This document shows positions 1 through 6,551 of a stretch of 14,611 bases of DNA, in pieces (positions within the stretch are counted from its first letter, which is position 1; every line of letters starts with the position of its first letter). Under the pieces are notes generated by a model that was given only the letters and a program-made list of their open reading frames with translations, was not told where the DNA came from and ran no database searches. This DNA is from SAR92 clade bacterium. GTDB lineage: Bacteria > Pseudomonadota > Gammaproteobacteria > Pseudomonadales > Porticoccaceae. The position numbers were made by a program, and so were the translations under genes. Location: the NCBI GenBank assembly GCA_018607545.1, contig JABBBF010000145.1, positions 1 through 14,611 on the forward strand, in the 5' to 3' direction.

Positions 1-175
1 GAGGCTGCAATTTAAATAATAAAAACAGGTAGTCGATAAAGCTGGCGTTTTTTAAAAGATCGCCATAGACATTGTATCCAGCGCAAAAACAGTCTGCTGC
101 TGCAAAGGGATTATCTACTTCCGGAGTCTCTCGCCAAATTTTGGTGGTGATGGTTTCAACCGGTTTATCTGTCAT
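1..175 (-). CDS. Citrate-synthase-fold protein, probable citryl-CoA lyase-like, N-terminal fragment
   Basis: Only the first 58 codons are inside the window; the gene continues past base 1. The ATG at 175-173 overlaps the TGA (174-172) of the upstream ThDP enzyme as ATGA, so the two are probably translationally coupled. The visible protein begins MTDKPVETI and contains W-R-E-T-P, then D-N-P-F-A-A-A, then G-Y-N-V-Y-G-D-L-L, then a hydrophobic F-I-D-Y-L-F-L-L-F stretch. This arrangement (an NPF/NPY motif, a G-Y-D-like 'GYNVYGDLL', then an 'LLF' helix) resembles the N-terminal part of citryl-CoA lyase/citrate synthase family proteins. That family cleaves or forms carbon-carbon bonds between acyl-CoA and 2-oxo acids. 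The assignment rests on recalled family resemblance over a short fragment. No catalytic His or Asp is visible, so the reaction is unknown. The absence of stop codons and the 4-nt overlap make a real gene likely. Confidence 0.62.
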   Translation of the reverse strand, partial: MTDKPVETITTKIWRETPEVDNPFAAADCFCAGYNVYGDLLKNASFIDYLFLLFKLQP

Positions 176-2046
176 CCGCTTTGCAACACATTGGTTCGCA
201 ACCCGATCGGGGGCGCTTCATTTTGATCAATTCTAACGTCCAAAACTGTGGGGCACTTGCGTGCGCAAATAGTCTTTATATCCAGACGATTAAGATCTTC
301 TGGAGAGTGAATAATATGCCCGGGAGCGCCCATCGACATAGCCATTGCCGCGAAGTCCACATTGGCCAATGCGCTGGCTGTAGGTTCAGCTCCGGTGAGT
401 GTCTGACCATGACGAACCATGCCGTAGGCACTGTCATTGAGGATGACAAAAATAATGGTCAATTTTTCTTCAATAGCGACGGTGATTTCCTGACCACTCA
501 TCAACCAGCTGCCATCGCCTGTAATACAGACAACAGGTGTATTTGATACCGCCAAACTGGTTCCTACCGCATTGCCAATTGCCCAACCCATAGAAGCGAA
601 ATCTACCGAGGCACTAAACAATCCGCCTCGCTCTTCGCGCTTGCCAGAAAATCGTCGGTCAAAAGGATGCAGGTAGTGGGTCCCCCATGCCAGACTGTTT
701 CCAGTATCAACCAGATACCGGGTATGGGGTGGAAATAGTCTTGGAAGATCGCGCATCAGGCGCTGAGGTTTAATCGGCGATGCATCCGAATAATAGCCCT
801 GCTCGTCATCAAATTCAAAATGCCTGGTCATGGTTGCTTCAGACTTTGCACTGGTTGATTTGACGATCCTCATATATCTTTTTGTATCTATACCAAAGCG
901 GCTGGCGATTCGATCAAAAATAGTTTCAAGGCAACCTCTGACATGTAATTTTGCCATTGGTGTTCTGGTCAAATTGGCTTCGGTGGATTCAACATGTACT
1001 AGCTTGCCATTGAGCAGGCTTTTGGTATCCCAGGCATTGCTGGAGAACTCTCCAAAACGGGCACCAATAGCAATGACCAAATCTACCTTGGGATTAGCCA
1101 ATACCTCCCGAGCGGCACTGTGGCCGGCAAAACCAAAGACCCCTTTAAACTGAGGGTGATAGGGACTGACCAGCCCTTTACCCTGTGGGGTTACTATAAG
1201 ATCAGCGCCGGTTTTTACTATCAGTGTAAGAATGCTGCCGATGGCATCGCAGGCTTCATCACCAATAATAAACACTGGATTTTTGGCCTGCTTTAATTGA
1301 GCGAAAAGCTGATCCACAGCGTGATCATCAATCAATTCAGGCTTATCCAATAGGCTATCTAGCTGATAACTGGCCTCAGTAACTGATATCGGCATAGCCA
1401 TCACATCGCGCGGTATGCTGATATGTGCAGGACCGGCCGGAGAGCCTAGAGCAGACATAATTGCCGCGGCCAACTTGTGCTCAAATTGATCGCGATGGGA
1501 AATCAGGGTGTTGTATCTGCTGCAGTGTTGATAGAGTCCTACGGTGTTTACACCGGTGCAGGATGAGTCCTGGATAGCCCCTTTGCCAAAGGTTGAAATA
1601 GCCGTCTGTGCGGTTATTACCAGCATCGGCACATTGTTTTCATAGGCGGATGCAACGCCGGTAATCATATTGGTTGCGCCCGGGCCTGTGGTTGAACAGC
1701 AGACACCTAACTTACCGCTGTTTCTGGCGTAGCCATCGGCCATAAATGCTGCGCCGGTTTCATGGCGAGCGACTACGGCTCTTACGCCACCCTGTCTCTC
1801 GCTGCGTGCCAATGCATCATAGAGAGGCTCTATCGCACCTCCTGGCACACCAAAAACATACTCCACACCCAGTTGATTTAAATAAGCGACTAATAAATCG
1901 GCCATTTTTGGCCCAATCGCCAGGACAGCTTGAGCGCCATTTTGGACAGCTTGAGCGCCCTTTTGAACAGCTTGAGCGCCATTTTGAACAGCTTGAGATC
2001 CCTTTTGTATCGCTCTAGGAATCGCTTCCTTTTCCAGCTCTGTCAT
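172..2046 (-). CDS. Acetolactate synthase-like thiamine diphosphate enzyme with repeat-bearing N-terminal extension
   Basis: 624-aa cytoplasmic ThDP-dependent enzyme of the acetolactate synthase/pyruvate oxidase-like family. The PYR domain starts near residue 48 (MADLLVAYLNQLG) and carries GVPGGA at 66-71 and the cofactor-activating Glu96 in RHETGAA. The middle domain follows at about 240-385. The PP domain carries the ThDP/Mg motif GDG at 510-512, ending N-D at 537-538. Gln159 matches the conserved active-site Gln of acetolactate synthases, but the neighbouring Phe is Ile158, and the next segment (about 164-183) appears several residues longer than in IlvB and lacks its T-K-H motif. The true substrate may therefore differ from pyruvate. 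No ilvN-like regulatory subunit is adjacent; the partner is instead the overlapping citrate-synthase-like gene. Residues 12-44 are a heptad-repeat extension. The start at 2046 has an AAGG sequence about 7 nt upstream. An ATG at 1905 (Met48) would give a normal-length family member and cannot be excluded. Confidence 0.88.
   Translation of the reverse strand: MTELEKEAIPRAIQKGSQAVQNGAQAVQKGAQAVQNGAQAVLAIGPKMADLLVAYLNQLGVEYVFGVPGGAIEPLYDALARSERQGGVRAVVARHETGAAFMADGYARNSGKLGVCCSTTGPGATNMITGVASAYENNVPMLVITAQTAISTFGKGAIQDSSCTGVNTVGLYQHCSRYNTLISHRDQFEHKLAAAIMSALGSPAGPAHISIPRDVMAMPISVTEASYQLDSLLDKPELIDDHAVDQLFAQLKQAKNPVFIIGDEACDAIGSILTLIVKTGADLIVTPQGKGLVSPYHPQFKGVFGFAGHSAAREVLANPKVDLVIAIGARFGEFSSNAWDTKSLLNGKLVHVESTEANLTRTPMAKLHVRGCLETIFDRIASRFGIDTKRYMRIVKSTSAKSEATMTRHFEFDDEQGYYSDASPIKPQRLMRDLPRLFPPHTRYLVDTGNSLAWGTHYLHPFDRRFSGKREERGGLFSASVDFASMGWAIGNAVGTSLAVSNTPVVCITGDGSWLMSGQEITVAIEEKLTIIFVILNDSAYGMVRHGQTLTGAEPTASALANVDFAAMAMSMGAPGHIIHSPEDLNRLDIKTICARKCPTVLDVRIDQNEAPPIGLRTNVLQSG
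1924..2007 (-). repeat. Four 21-bp in-frame tandem repeats in the ThDP enzyme gene
   Basis: Units lie at 1924-1944, 1945-1965, 1966-1986 and 1987-2007. On the plus strand each begins (g/a)acagcttgag and ends ttttg, differing at only a few bases. A decayed fifth unit may follow to about 2028. Translated, they give heptads of the form A-V-Q-N/K-G-A/S-Q at residues 14-41 of the ThDP enzyme, predicted to be an alanine/glutamine-rich helix. Because 21 bp is a multiple of three, copy-number change would preserve the reading frame. Confidence 0.95.
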
Positions 2047-2233
2047 CTTTTTGCCTTATAAATTAGCAATTTACAAAGAAGTCTTGATCCTTTTTTTATT
2101 AACCAAAGTAATAGATCAAGAATTCAGGGTTGGCAATAAAATATTCTTCACTGACAGGCTCTTTGTACTTTATTAACATCCAGCATATCGACAATGGCCA
2201 CTCAGTGGTTACAATGCCCGCTTCACTAGACAG
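2047..2233. promoter_or_regulatory. Divergent intergenic region
   Basis: 187 bp separate the starts of the minus-strand ThDP enzyme gene and the plus-strand VC0807-like gene, so both promoters should lie here. The region is AT-rich near the ThDP side. I see no convincing -35/-10 pair on either strand. The only symmetric element noticed is a short interrupted palindrome, ccact-c-agtgg, at 2198-2208, 25 bp before the plus-strand start. Assigning promoters here is positional inference only. Confidence 0.4.
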
Positions 2234-2992
2234 ATGATCCCTATTGATACTATGGACGAAATCACAAATAGCAGCCAAAAGCCCCAACAGAAATCAGAAG
2301 TTCCTAAGGAGGCACCTAAAGAAAGCCTGCTTCTAAATCTGGCCTTTAATATAGCCATACCCACCCTGGTGCTAACCAAGCTTAGCGGCGACGATTACCT
2401 GGGCATCAAACTGGCGATCGTGGTGGCTCTGTCCTTTCCTATTATTTACGGTATTAGAGATTTCTTTACCCGCGGCAAGATCAATTTCTTTTCTGCACTG
2501 GGTGTGATCAGTGTCTCTATGACCGGCGGCATCAGTCTGATGGAACTGGATGCGATCTATATCGCGATTAAAGAGGCGAGTATTCCGCTGCTGTTTGGCC
2601 TGGCAACACTGGTATCGCTTAAAACCTCCCAGCCTTTAATTCATACCTTTCTGCTCAATGATTCAATTCTTGAGACCGATAAAATAGCCGCTGCTCTAAA
2701 GGCCAATAATCGCCAGGCTGAATTTGACCGGCTGCTTATTAATGCCTCCTGGATTCTTGCCGGATCCTTTTTACTCTCGGCAGTTCTCAACTATTTTCTC
2801 GCCATCTATATGCTGACGGCAGACCCGGGAACCATTGAATTTAATGAACAGCTGGGCAAGATGACTGCGCTGAGCTTTCCGGTGATTGCGGTGCCGGCAA
2901 TGCTGGTGATGATTGGCGATATGTTCTATCTATTCAGAGGTATTAAGCGCCTGACCGGCATTCCTCTGGAAGAAATTATTAAGCAAAAATAA
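2234..2992 (+). CDS. VC0807-like integral membrane protein
   Basis: 252-aa polytopic inner-membrane protein. A hydrophilic, Lys/Glu-rich N-terminus (residues 1-25) precedes about five or six hydrophobic segments, at roughly 28-46, 51-70, 80-97, 110-126, 170-192 and 212-234. The overall shape and several stretches (GKINFFSALGV, the S-F-P-V-I-A-V-P-A-M segment near the end) resemble the VC0807 family, distantly like the YciB/IspZ septation-protein A group. No biochemical role is established for this family. The ATG at 2234 has no good ribosome binding site, and an in-frame ATG at 2252 is equally possible and would remove six residues. It is the first gene of the plus-strand run, 12 nt before a yciI-like gene. 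YciB/IspZ-type proteins are often encoded near YciI, so this protein may occupy that position here (inference). Confidence 0.75.
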   Translation: MIPIDTMDEITNSSQKPQQKSEVPKEAPKESLLLNLAFNIAIPTLVLTKLSGDDYLGIKLAIVVALSFPIIYGIRDFFTRGKINFFSALGVISVSMTGGISLMELDAIYIAIKEASIPLLFGLATLVSLKTSQPLIHTFLLNDSILETDKIAAALKANNRQAEFDRLLINASWILAGSFLLSAVLNYFLAIYMLTADPGTIEFNEQLGKMTALSFPVIAVPAMLVMIGDMFYLFRGIKRLTGIPLEEIIKQK

Positions 2993-3004
2993 CAGGTTAA
3001 GATT

Positions 3005-3304
3005 ATGTGGTATGCAATTATCAGCGAAGATGTGGATAACAGTTTGGATAAACGCCTACAGGCGCGCCCTGCCCATCTCGAGCGTTTACAGATATTAAAG
3101 AATGATGGTCGCCTGTTTGTAGCTGGCCCGCATCCGGCTATAGATGCTGTGGATCCCGGTGAGGCCGGTTTTACTGGCAGCTTGGTGATCGCCGAATTTG
3201 ATAATTTAGCCGCTGCTCAGCAGTGGGCTGATGCCGACCCTTATATGGATGCCGGGGTTTATAAACAGGTTACCGTGAAACCATTCAAGAAAGTTCTTCC
3301 CTGA
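3005..3304 (+). CDS. YciI family protein
   Basis: 99-aa small cytoplasmic protein with the ferredoxin-like alpha/beta-barrel fold of the YciI family. It begins [10 protein letters not shown], has the conserved His24 in the R-P-A-H-L-E-R-L helix, [10 protein letters not shown] at 36-45, and the family's D-P-Y motif at 78-80 followed by AGV. The His/Asp pair is the proposed active site of this family, whose substrates are mostly unknown. Length matches E. coli YciI (98 aa). It starts 12 nt after the membrane-protein gene, with AGG about 10 nt upstream of its ATG, so the two are probably co-transcribed. A hairpin follows 12 nt after its stop codon. Confidence 0.9.
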   Translation: MWYAIISEDVDNSLDKRLQARPAHLERLQILKNDGRLFVAGPHPAIDAVDPGEAGFTGSLVIAEFDNLAAAQQWADADPYMDAGVYKQVTVKPFKKVLP

Positions 3305-3316
3305 TCCTTGGTTTAG

Positions 3317-3341
3317 GCGGCAAATGGTTATCATTTGCCGC
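3317..3341 (+). terminator. Perfect 10-bp hairpin after the yciI-like gene
   Basis: The arms gcggcaaatg and catttgccgc pair perfectly around a 5-nt loop (gttat), just after the yciI-like stop codon. A run of T residues does not follow, so it is not a canonical Rho-independent terminator. It could be an attenuating or RNA-stabilising hairpin, or an operator. Confidence 0.5.
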
Positions 3342-3378
3342 TGATCAGAGTATTATCCTCGCTTGTCTAACTGATCAG
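3341..3378. promoter_or_regulatory. Two copies of the palindrome ctgatcag upstream of the SH3 gene
   Basis: The 8-bp palindrome ctgatcag occurs at 3341-3348 and 3371-3378 (30 bp apart). The second extends to actgatcagt at 3370-3379 and ends 11 bp before the SH3-protein ATG. Spacing of near three helical turns would suit a dimeric regulator, but each core contains GATC and chance occurrence is possible. No clear -35/-10 pair was identified. Confidence 0.3.
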
Positions 3379-3389
3379 TCTAAAAAACC

Positions 3390-4145
3390 ATGAATTATTT
3401 ATTTTTGGCATTTTCTGTTTTTGCCCTCTCCCTTAGTAGCAATCTTTTAGCTGAAGTAGCTGAAGAGCTTTCAGCAGAAACTGTTGCAGAAGAAACCTTT
3501 GCAGAAGAAACGGTTGTAGAGGAAAAGGTTTACCCTCAGGAAAAGACGGTCTACGTTATCGATGAATTTTTTGTGCCATTGCGCGCGACACCCTGCTCTC
3601 GCTGCACTATTGTCCATCGCGGTATTAAAACCGGTAGCGAGATGCGTCTTTTGGAGGTCGTCGAGGGCTGGGGCCATGTAATTACCACGAGAGGTGTCGA
3701 GGGCTGGATGGAAGCCCAGTTTTTAATCGATGAGCCTATCGCACGTATAAAACTCATTCAGCAGCAGAAAGAACTGACCGCCCTTAAAAAGCGTAATAGT
3801 GATTTGGATAGCGACTTCCAGGCGCTGCGTGCAGAGTCAAAAGCACTGCGAGATCAGTTGAACAGCTCACTGGGTGACAATGAAACTGTGGCTCGCGAAC
3901 TGGCGGACGTCAGGGCGATTTCCTCAGATGCCATTGCTCTTAACCAGCAGAATGAACAGCTGGTTAAAAATAATCATATGCTGCAGCGGGAAAACGATGC
4001 ATTGAAAGCCAATGTTGATGACTTACAAAAAGATAAGCGCAACGAGTCATTTTTATATGGCGGTCTTACGGTATTTTTAGGCGCTATTCTGGTCGTCATG
4101 ATTCCCAAACTGCGTGGCCGCAAGCGCTTTTCAGAGTGGCAATAG
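3390..4145 (+). CDS. SH3-domain, coiled-coil membrane protein (TIGR04211/YgiM-like)
   Basis: 251-aa envelope protein. Residues 1-21 form a signal peptide ending S-N-L-L-A, followed by an acidic stretch (about 22-48) containing a repeated A-E-E-T pattern. A bacterial SH3 domain occupies about 52-112 (VPLRATPCS, GWGHV, GVEGWMEAQFL). A long coiled coil runs from about 120 to 212, and a single transmembrane helix lies at about 219-240 with a short basic cytoplasmic tail. This order (signal, SH3, coiled coil, TM near the C-terminus) is that of the TIGR04211 SH3-domain protein family, which includes E. coli YgiM. The bacterial SH3 domain probably contacts peptidoglycan or a partner protein in the periplasm (inference). 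The ATG has no recognisable Shine-Dalgarno sequence. It sits 85 nt after the yciI-like gene and 33 nt before the cyclophilin gene. Confidence 0.88.
   Translation: MNYLFLAFSVFALSLSSNLLAEVAEELSAETVAEETFAEETVVEEKVYPQEKTVYVIDEFFVPLRATPCSRCTIVHRGIKTGSEMRLLEVVEGWGHVITTRGVEGWMEAQFLIDEPIARIKLIQQQKELTALKKRNSDLDSDFQALRAESKALRDQLNSSLGDNETVARELADVRAISSDAIALNQQNEQLVKNNHMLQRENDALKANVDDLQKDKRNESFLYGGLTVFLGAILVVMIPKLRGRKRFSEWQ
3486..3530 (+). repeat. Three 15-bp in-frame repeats in the SH3 gene
   Basis: Units at 3486-3500, 3501-3515 and 3516-3530 share the pattern g(c/t)agargaaa..(t)tt. They encode three copies of an acidic pentapeptide (A-E-E-T-F, A-E-E-T-V, V-E-E-K-V) between the signal peptide and the SH3 domain. 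They probably form a flexible, negatively charged spacer. Confidence 0.85.
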
Positions 4146-4166
4146 AGAGCATTAATTGATAGAAAT

Positions 4167-4172
4167 AAAAGG
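4167..4172 (+). promoter_or_regulatory. Ribosome binding site of the cyclophilin gene
   Basis: aaaagg lies 6 nt before the ATG at 4179. It is the clearest Shine-Dalgarno sequence in the plus-strand run and supports this start, which also gives a proper signal peptide. Confidence 0.75.
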
Positions 4173-4178
4173 TTAGTA

Positions 4179-4853
4179 ATGAAAAAAGCTGTTGTTTTAC
4201 TCTTTTTACTAATAGCGGGTTCGTTACTGCTCAGCTCCCAGGCGTTTACCAAGGACGTCAAAACTGATAAGTACACCAGCGAAAACCCCAGGGTAAAACT
4301 GTCCACCGAGATGGGTGATATTGTTCTCGAGCTGTACACAGATAAAGCGCCAGTCAGCGTCGATAATTTTATTAAAAACACCAACAATTACCACTACGAC
4401 GGCCTGATCTTTCATCGGGTGATCAGGGGTTTTATGATCCAGAGCGGCGGTCATACCTTTGATCTCAGCTTCCGTGAATCCGGTCGCGAGCCGATTGTTA
4501 ATGAATCCAACAATGGTCTGAGCAATGTTCGCGGTAGTATCGCGATGGCGCGTATTGCCGATCCAGACAGTGCCCAGGCTCAGTTTTTTATTAACCACAA
4601 AAACAATAAGCGTCTTGATGGCAGCCCGGCAAAGCCTGGCTATGCAGTTTTTGGATCTGTGGTCTCGGGCATGGATGTTGTCGATGCTATCGCTGCGGTC
4701 AAGGTGCGCTCGATGGGCATCTATCATGATGTGCCAGTAGTACCAATTCGTATCCTTAAAGCGCGCCTGCTAAATCCTGCGGTATGGACGGCTCTACCAG
4801 AACCTAAACCGCCTGAACCGGCCTATGAAATGCCGATTCCTCTGAATAGATAA
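4179..4853 (+). CDS. Periplasmic cyclophilin-type peptidyl-prolyl cis-trans isomerase
   Basis: 224-aa cyclophilin that should catalyse cis-trans isomerisation of X-Pro bonds during folding of exported proteins. Residues 1-22 are a signal peptide (MKKA, hydrophobic core, S-S-Q-A), so the enzyme is expected in the periplasm, like E. coli PpiA. The cyclophilin domain spans about 37-197, with T-E-M-G-D-I-V-L-E-L-Y near its start, the catalytic F-H-R-V-I with its essential Arg, G-F-M-I-Q-S-G-G, then Q-F-F-I-N, and finally L-D-G and Y-A-V-F-G. It ends in a Pro/Glu-rich tail (about 205-224), longer than in PpiA. It lies between the SH3 gene (33 nt upstream) and pdxJ (5 nt downstream), so it is likely co-transcribed with both. 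The family call is firm. The symbol ppiA is not assigned because orthology cannot be shown from sequence alone. Confidence 0.93.
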   Translation: MKKAVVLLFLLIAGSLLLSSQAFTKDVKTDKYTSENPRVKLSTEMGDIVLELYTDKAPVSVDNFIKNTNNYHYDGLIFHRVIRGFMIQSGGHTFDLSFRESGREPIVNESNNGLSNVRGSIAMARIADPDSAQAQFFINHKNNKRLDGSPAKPGYAVFGSVVSGMDVVDAIAAVKVRSMGIYHDVPVVPIRILKARLLNPAVWTALPEPKPPEPAYEMPIPLNR

Positions 4854-4858
4854 TTGCT

Positions 4859-5605
4859 ATGACTGCATTAAGTATTAATCTCAACAAGGTCGCCCTGATT
4901 CGCAATTCTCGCGAGGGAAATTACCCGGATGTGGTCGAGCACGCCAAGGTCTGTATTGCCAATGGCGCCGACGGTATTACTGTTCATCCGCGTCCCGATC
5001 AGCGGCATATCCGCCCGGATGATGTACGCCGACTGGCAGCACTGGTCAAGCCCCTGGAGTCTGTCGAGTTTAATATTGAAGGCAATCCCTTTGCACCGGC
5101 AGCGGGCAGCTATCCTGGCTTTATTGAGTTAGTTGAAGAAACCAATCCCGACCAGTGCACATTGGTCCCAGATGGCGATGACCAGCTGACTTCTGATCAC
5201 GGTTTTGATCTGCACAGTTCAGGGGAGCAGTTAAAGCCGATTATTGAGCATCTGCACGCTCTGGGAATGCGCGTTAGCCTGTTTATGGATCCCGAACTGG
5301 AGCAGATTCAACTGGCCAAAGAGATCGGTGCGGATCGCATTGAGCTCTACACTGGCCCCTATGCCGCGGCCTGGAGCAGTGATCAGCTGGAGTCTATTTT
5401 TCAGGATCATTTTGCTGCGGCTGAACTGGCAACCAACCTGGGAATGGGTGTAAATGCCGGGCATGACCTCAATCTGGATAATCTGGCCAAGTTTGCCAGT
5501 ATCCCCAGCCTGCTTGAAGTTTCTATCGGCCATGCATTTACCGTCGACTCTCTGGCGATGGGGATGCCAAAAGCGGTGCAAGCCTACAAAGCGCTGCTCG
5601 GTTAA
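4859..5605 (+). CDS. pdxJ: Pyridoxine 5'-phosphate synthase
   Basis: 248-aa TIM-barrel enzyme that condenses 3-amino-2-oxopropyl phosphate with 1-deoxy-D-xylulose 5-phosphate to pyridoxine 5'-phosphate, in the DXP-dependent vitamin B6 pathway. Visible motifs are LSINLNKVALIRNSR at 4-18, TVHPRPDQRHIR at 41-52 (active-site His43 and His50), VEFNIEGNP at 69-77 (Glu70 at the E. coli Glu72 position), TLVPD at 101-105, IELYTGPYA at 161-169, NAGHDL at 199-204 (active-site His202) and EVSIGHA at 220-226. Length fits the family. Several of these, notably NK in place of the E. coli N-I-D-H, H-P-R-P-D, FNIEGNP and IELYT, match the PdxJ type I associate with Bacteroidota rather than the enterobacterial form. 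There is no recO, acpS or era neighbour. The start is 5 nt after the cyclophilin stop and has no obvious Shine-Dalgarno sequence, implying coupling. Confidence 0.95.
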   Translation: MTALSINLNKVALIRNSREGNYPDVVEHAKVCIANGADGITVHPRPDQRHIRPDDVRRLAALVKPLESVEFNIEGNPFAPAAGSYPGFIELVEETNPDQCTLVPDGDDQLTSDHGFDLHSSGEQLKPIIEHLHALGMRVSLFMDPELEQIQLAKEIGADRIELYTGPYAAAWSSDQLESIFQDHFAAAELATNLGMGVNAGHDLNLDNLAKFASIPSLLEVSIGHAFTVDSLAMGMPKAVQAYKALLG

Positions 5606-5612
5606 GTAAGCC

Positions 5613-6551
5613 TTGAGTAAGACCAAAACTTCACTCAGCCTCTCCTGTATAGGCGCTGGGCGCGCCGGGAAAACCCTGTGCAGGTTATTTGTCGAGCAGC
5701 AATCCGATCTTGAGATTTCAATTCAGCAGATTATCAATCGTTCTTCGGCTTCTACTGCAGAGGCGGTTGCCTTTATTGGCCAGGGCCAACCTGAGGAACG
5801 GTTTGAAAATCTGTTGCCAGCAAATATCTGGCTGATAGCAACGCCTGATGACGCCATTTCAGCGGTCAGTGAAAGACTCTCTGCATCTGGAATGCTGCGC
5901 AAGACTGATATTGTTTTTCACTGCAGTGGTTCTCTCAGCTCAGAGATTCTCTTGACGACTGAAGAGAGTGCCCATCGCGCATCGGTACATCCGATTCACA
6001 GCTTTGCCAATCCACAAAATTCTCTAGAGGATTTTTCGGGGACAGCCTGTGCGATTGAAGGCGATCCCAGCGCTACTGATATTTTGACTGCACTGTTTTC
6101 AGCGATTGGTGGAAAATGCTTTTCCTTAAACGCTGATAAAAAGGCGCTCTACCACGCCGCTACAGTGATGGCCTGCAATAATTTAATTAGCCTTTTGAGC
6201 CTTAGCCAACAGATGTTAGAGGCCGCTGATATAGATAGAAATACCACTGGGCAGCTACTGCAACCGCTAATCGAAAACAGTTTGAATAACTATTTTCGTA
6301 GCGGTGATGTCGACGCTCTGACTGGGCCTATATCCCGGGGTGACGGTACAACCGTAGCGGCCCATTTAGATAGTTTAAAAGACCATCCACAGTGGCAGAA
6401 AATTTACTCGAGTTTGGGTGAGATTGCGGTTAGTCTCTCTGCCCAGCAGGGGTTTGCCAGCAGCGAGCAGTTGGAAACCATATCAAGGCTTTTAAGTAGA
6501 CAAGTAAATAGAAAAAAAAGTAGCCCAACAAGCGAGCCAAATAAAAAATGA
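5613..6551 (+). CDS. Rossmann-like and DUF2520 domain protein
   Basis: 312-aa protein resembling ketopantoate reductase/F420-NADP oxidoreductase folds. The N-terminal nucleotide-binding domain shows the C-I-G-A-G-R-A-G-K dinucleotide loop at 12-20, followed by I-A-T-P-D-D-A at 75-81 and H-C-S-G-S-L at 103-108. The C-terminal helical DUF2520 domain has A-S-V-H-P-I-H-S-F at 123-131, the YHAA element at 180-183, and the family signature L-T-G-P-I-S-R-G-D at 236-244. It is probably an NAD(P)-dependent oxidoreductase, but the substrate is unknown. The start is TTG: an in-frame TAA lies two codons upstream and the next ATG is far inside the Rossmann domain. It begins 7 nt after pdxJ and its stop overlaps the methyltransferase ATG by 4 nt (ATGA), so translation of the three genes is probably coupled. 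The last 20 or so residues are Lys/Ser-rich and look like a disordered tail. Confidence 0.88.
   Translation: MSKTKTSLSLSCIGAGRAGKTLCRLFVEQQSDLEISIQQIINRSSASTAEAVAFIGQGQPEERFENLLPANIWLIATPDDAISAVSERLSASGMLRKTDIVFHCSGSLSSEILLTTEESAHRASVHPIHSFANPQNSLEDFSGTACAIEGDPSATDILTALFSAIGGKCFSLNADKKALYHAATVMACNNLISLLSLSQQMLEAADIDRNTTGQLLQPLIENSLNNYFRSGDVDALTGPISRGDGTTVAAHLDSLKDHPQWQKIYSSLGEIAVSLSAQQGFASSEQLETISRLLSRQVNRKKSSPTSEPNKK

Noticed and set aside
181..546. 121-codon plus-strand open frame
   Set aside because: Antisense to the PP domain of the ThDP enzyme; no motifs of its own.
1924..2007. CRISPR array
   Set aside because: The 21-bp units are directly adjacent with no spacers and are in frame within a coding region.
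172..2046. Calling the ThDP enzyme ilvB
   Set aside because: Active-site differences and the absence of ilvN or ilvC neighbours make the biosynthetic acetolactate synthase assignment unsafe.
2099..2287. 62-codon minus-strand frame in the divergent intergenic region
   Set aside because: It begins inside the VC0807-like gene on the opposite strand, shows no family resemblance or good ribosome binding site, and is best explained as chance.
4224..4727. 167-codon minus-strand open frame
   Set aside because: Lies wholly antisense to the cyclophilin gene, which has clear motifs and a strong ribosome binding site.
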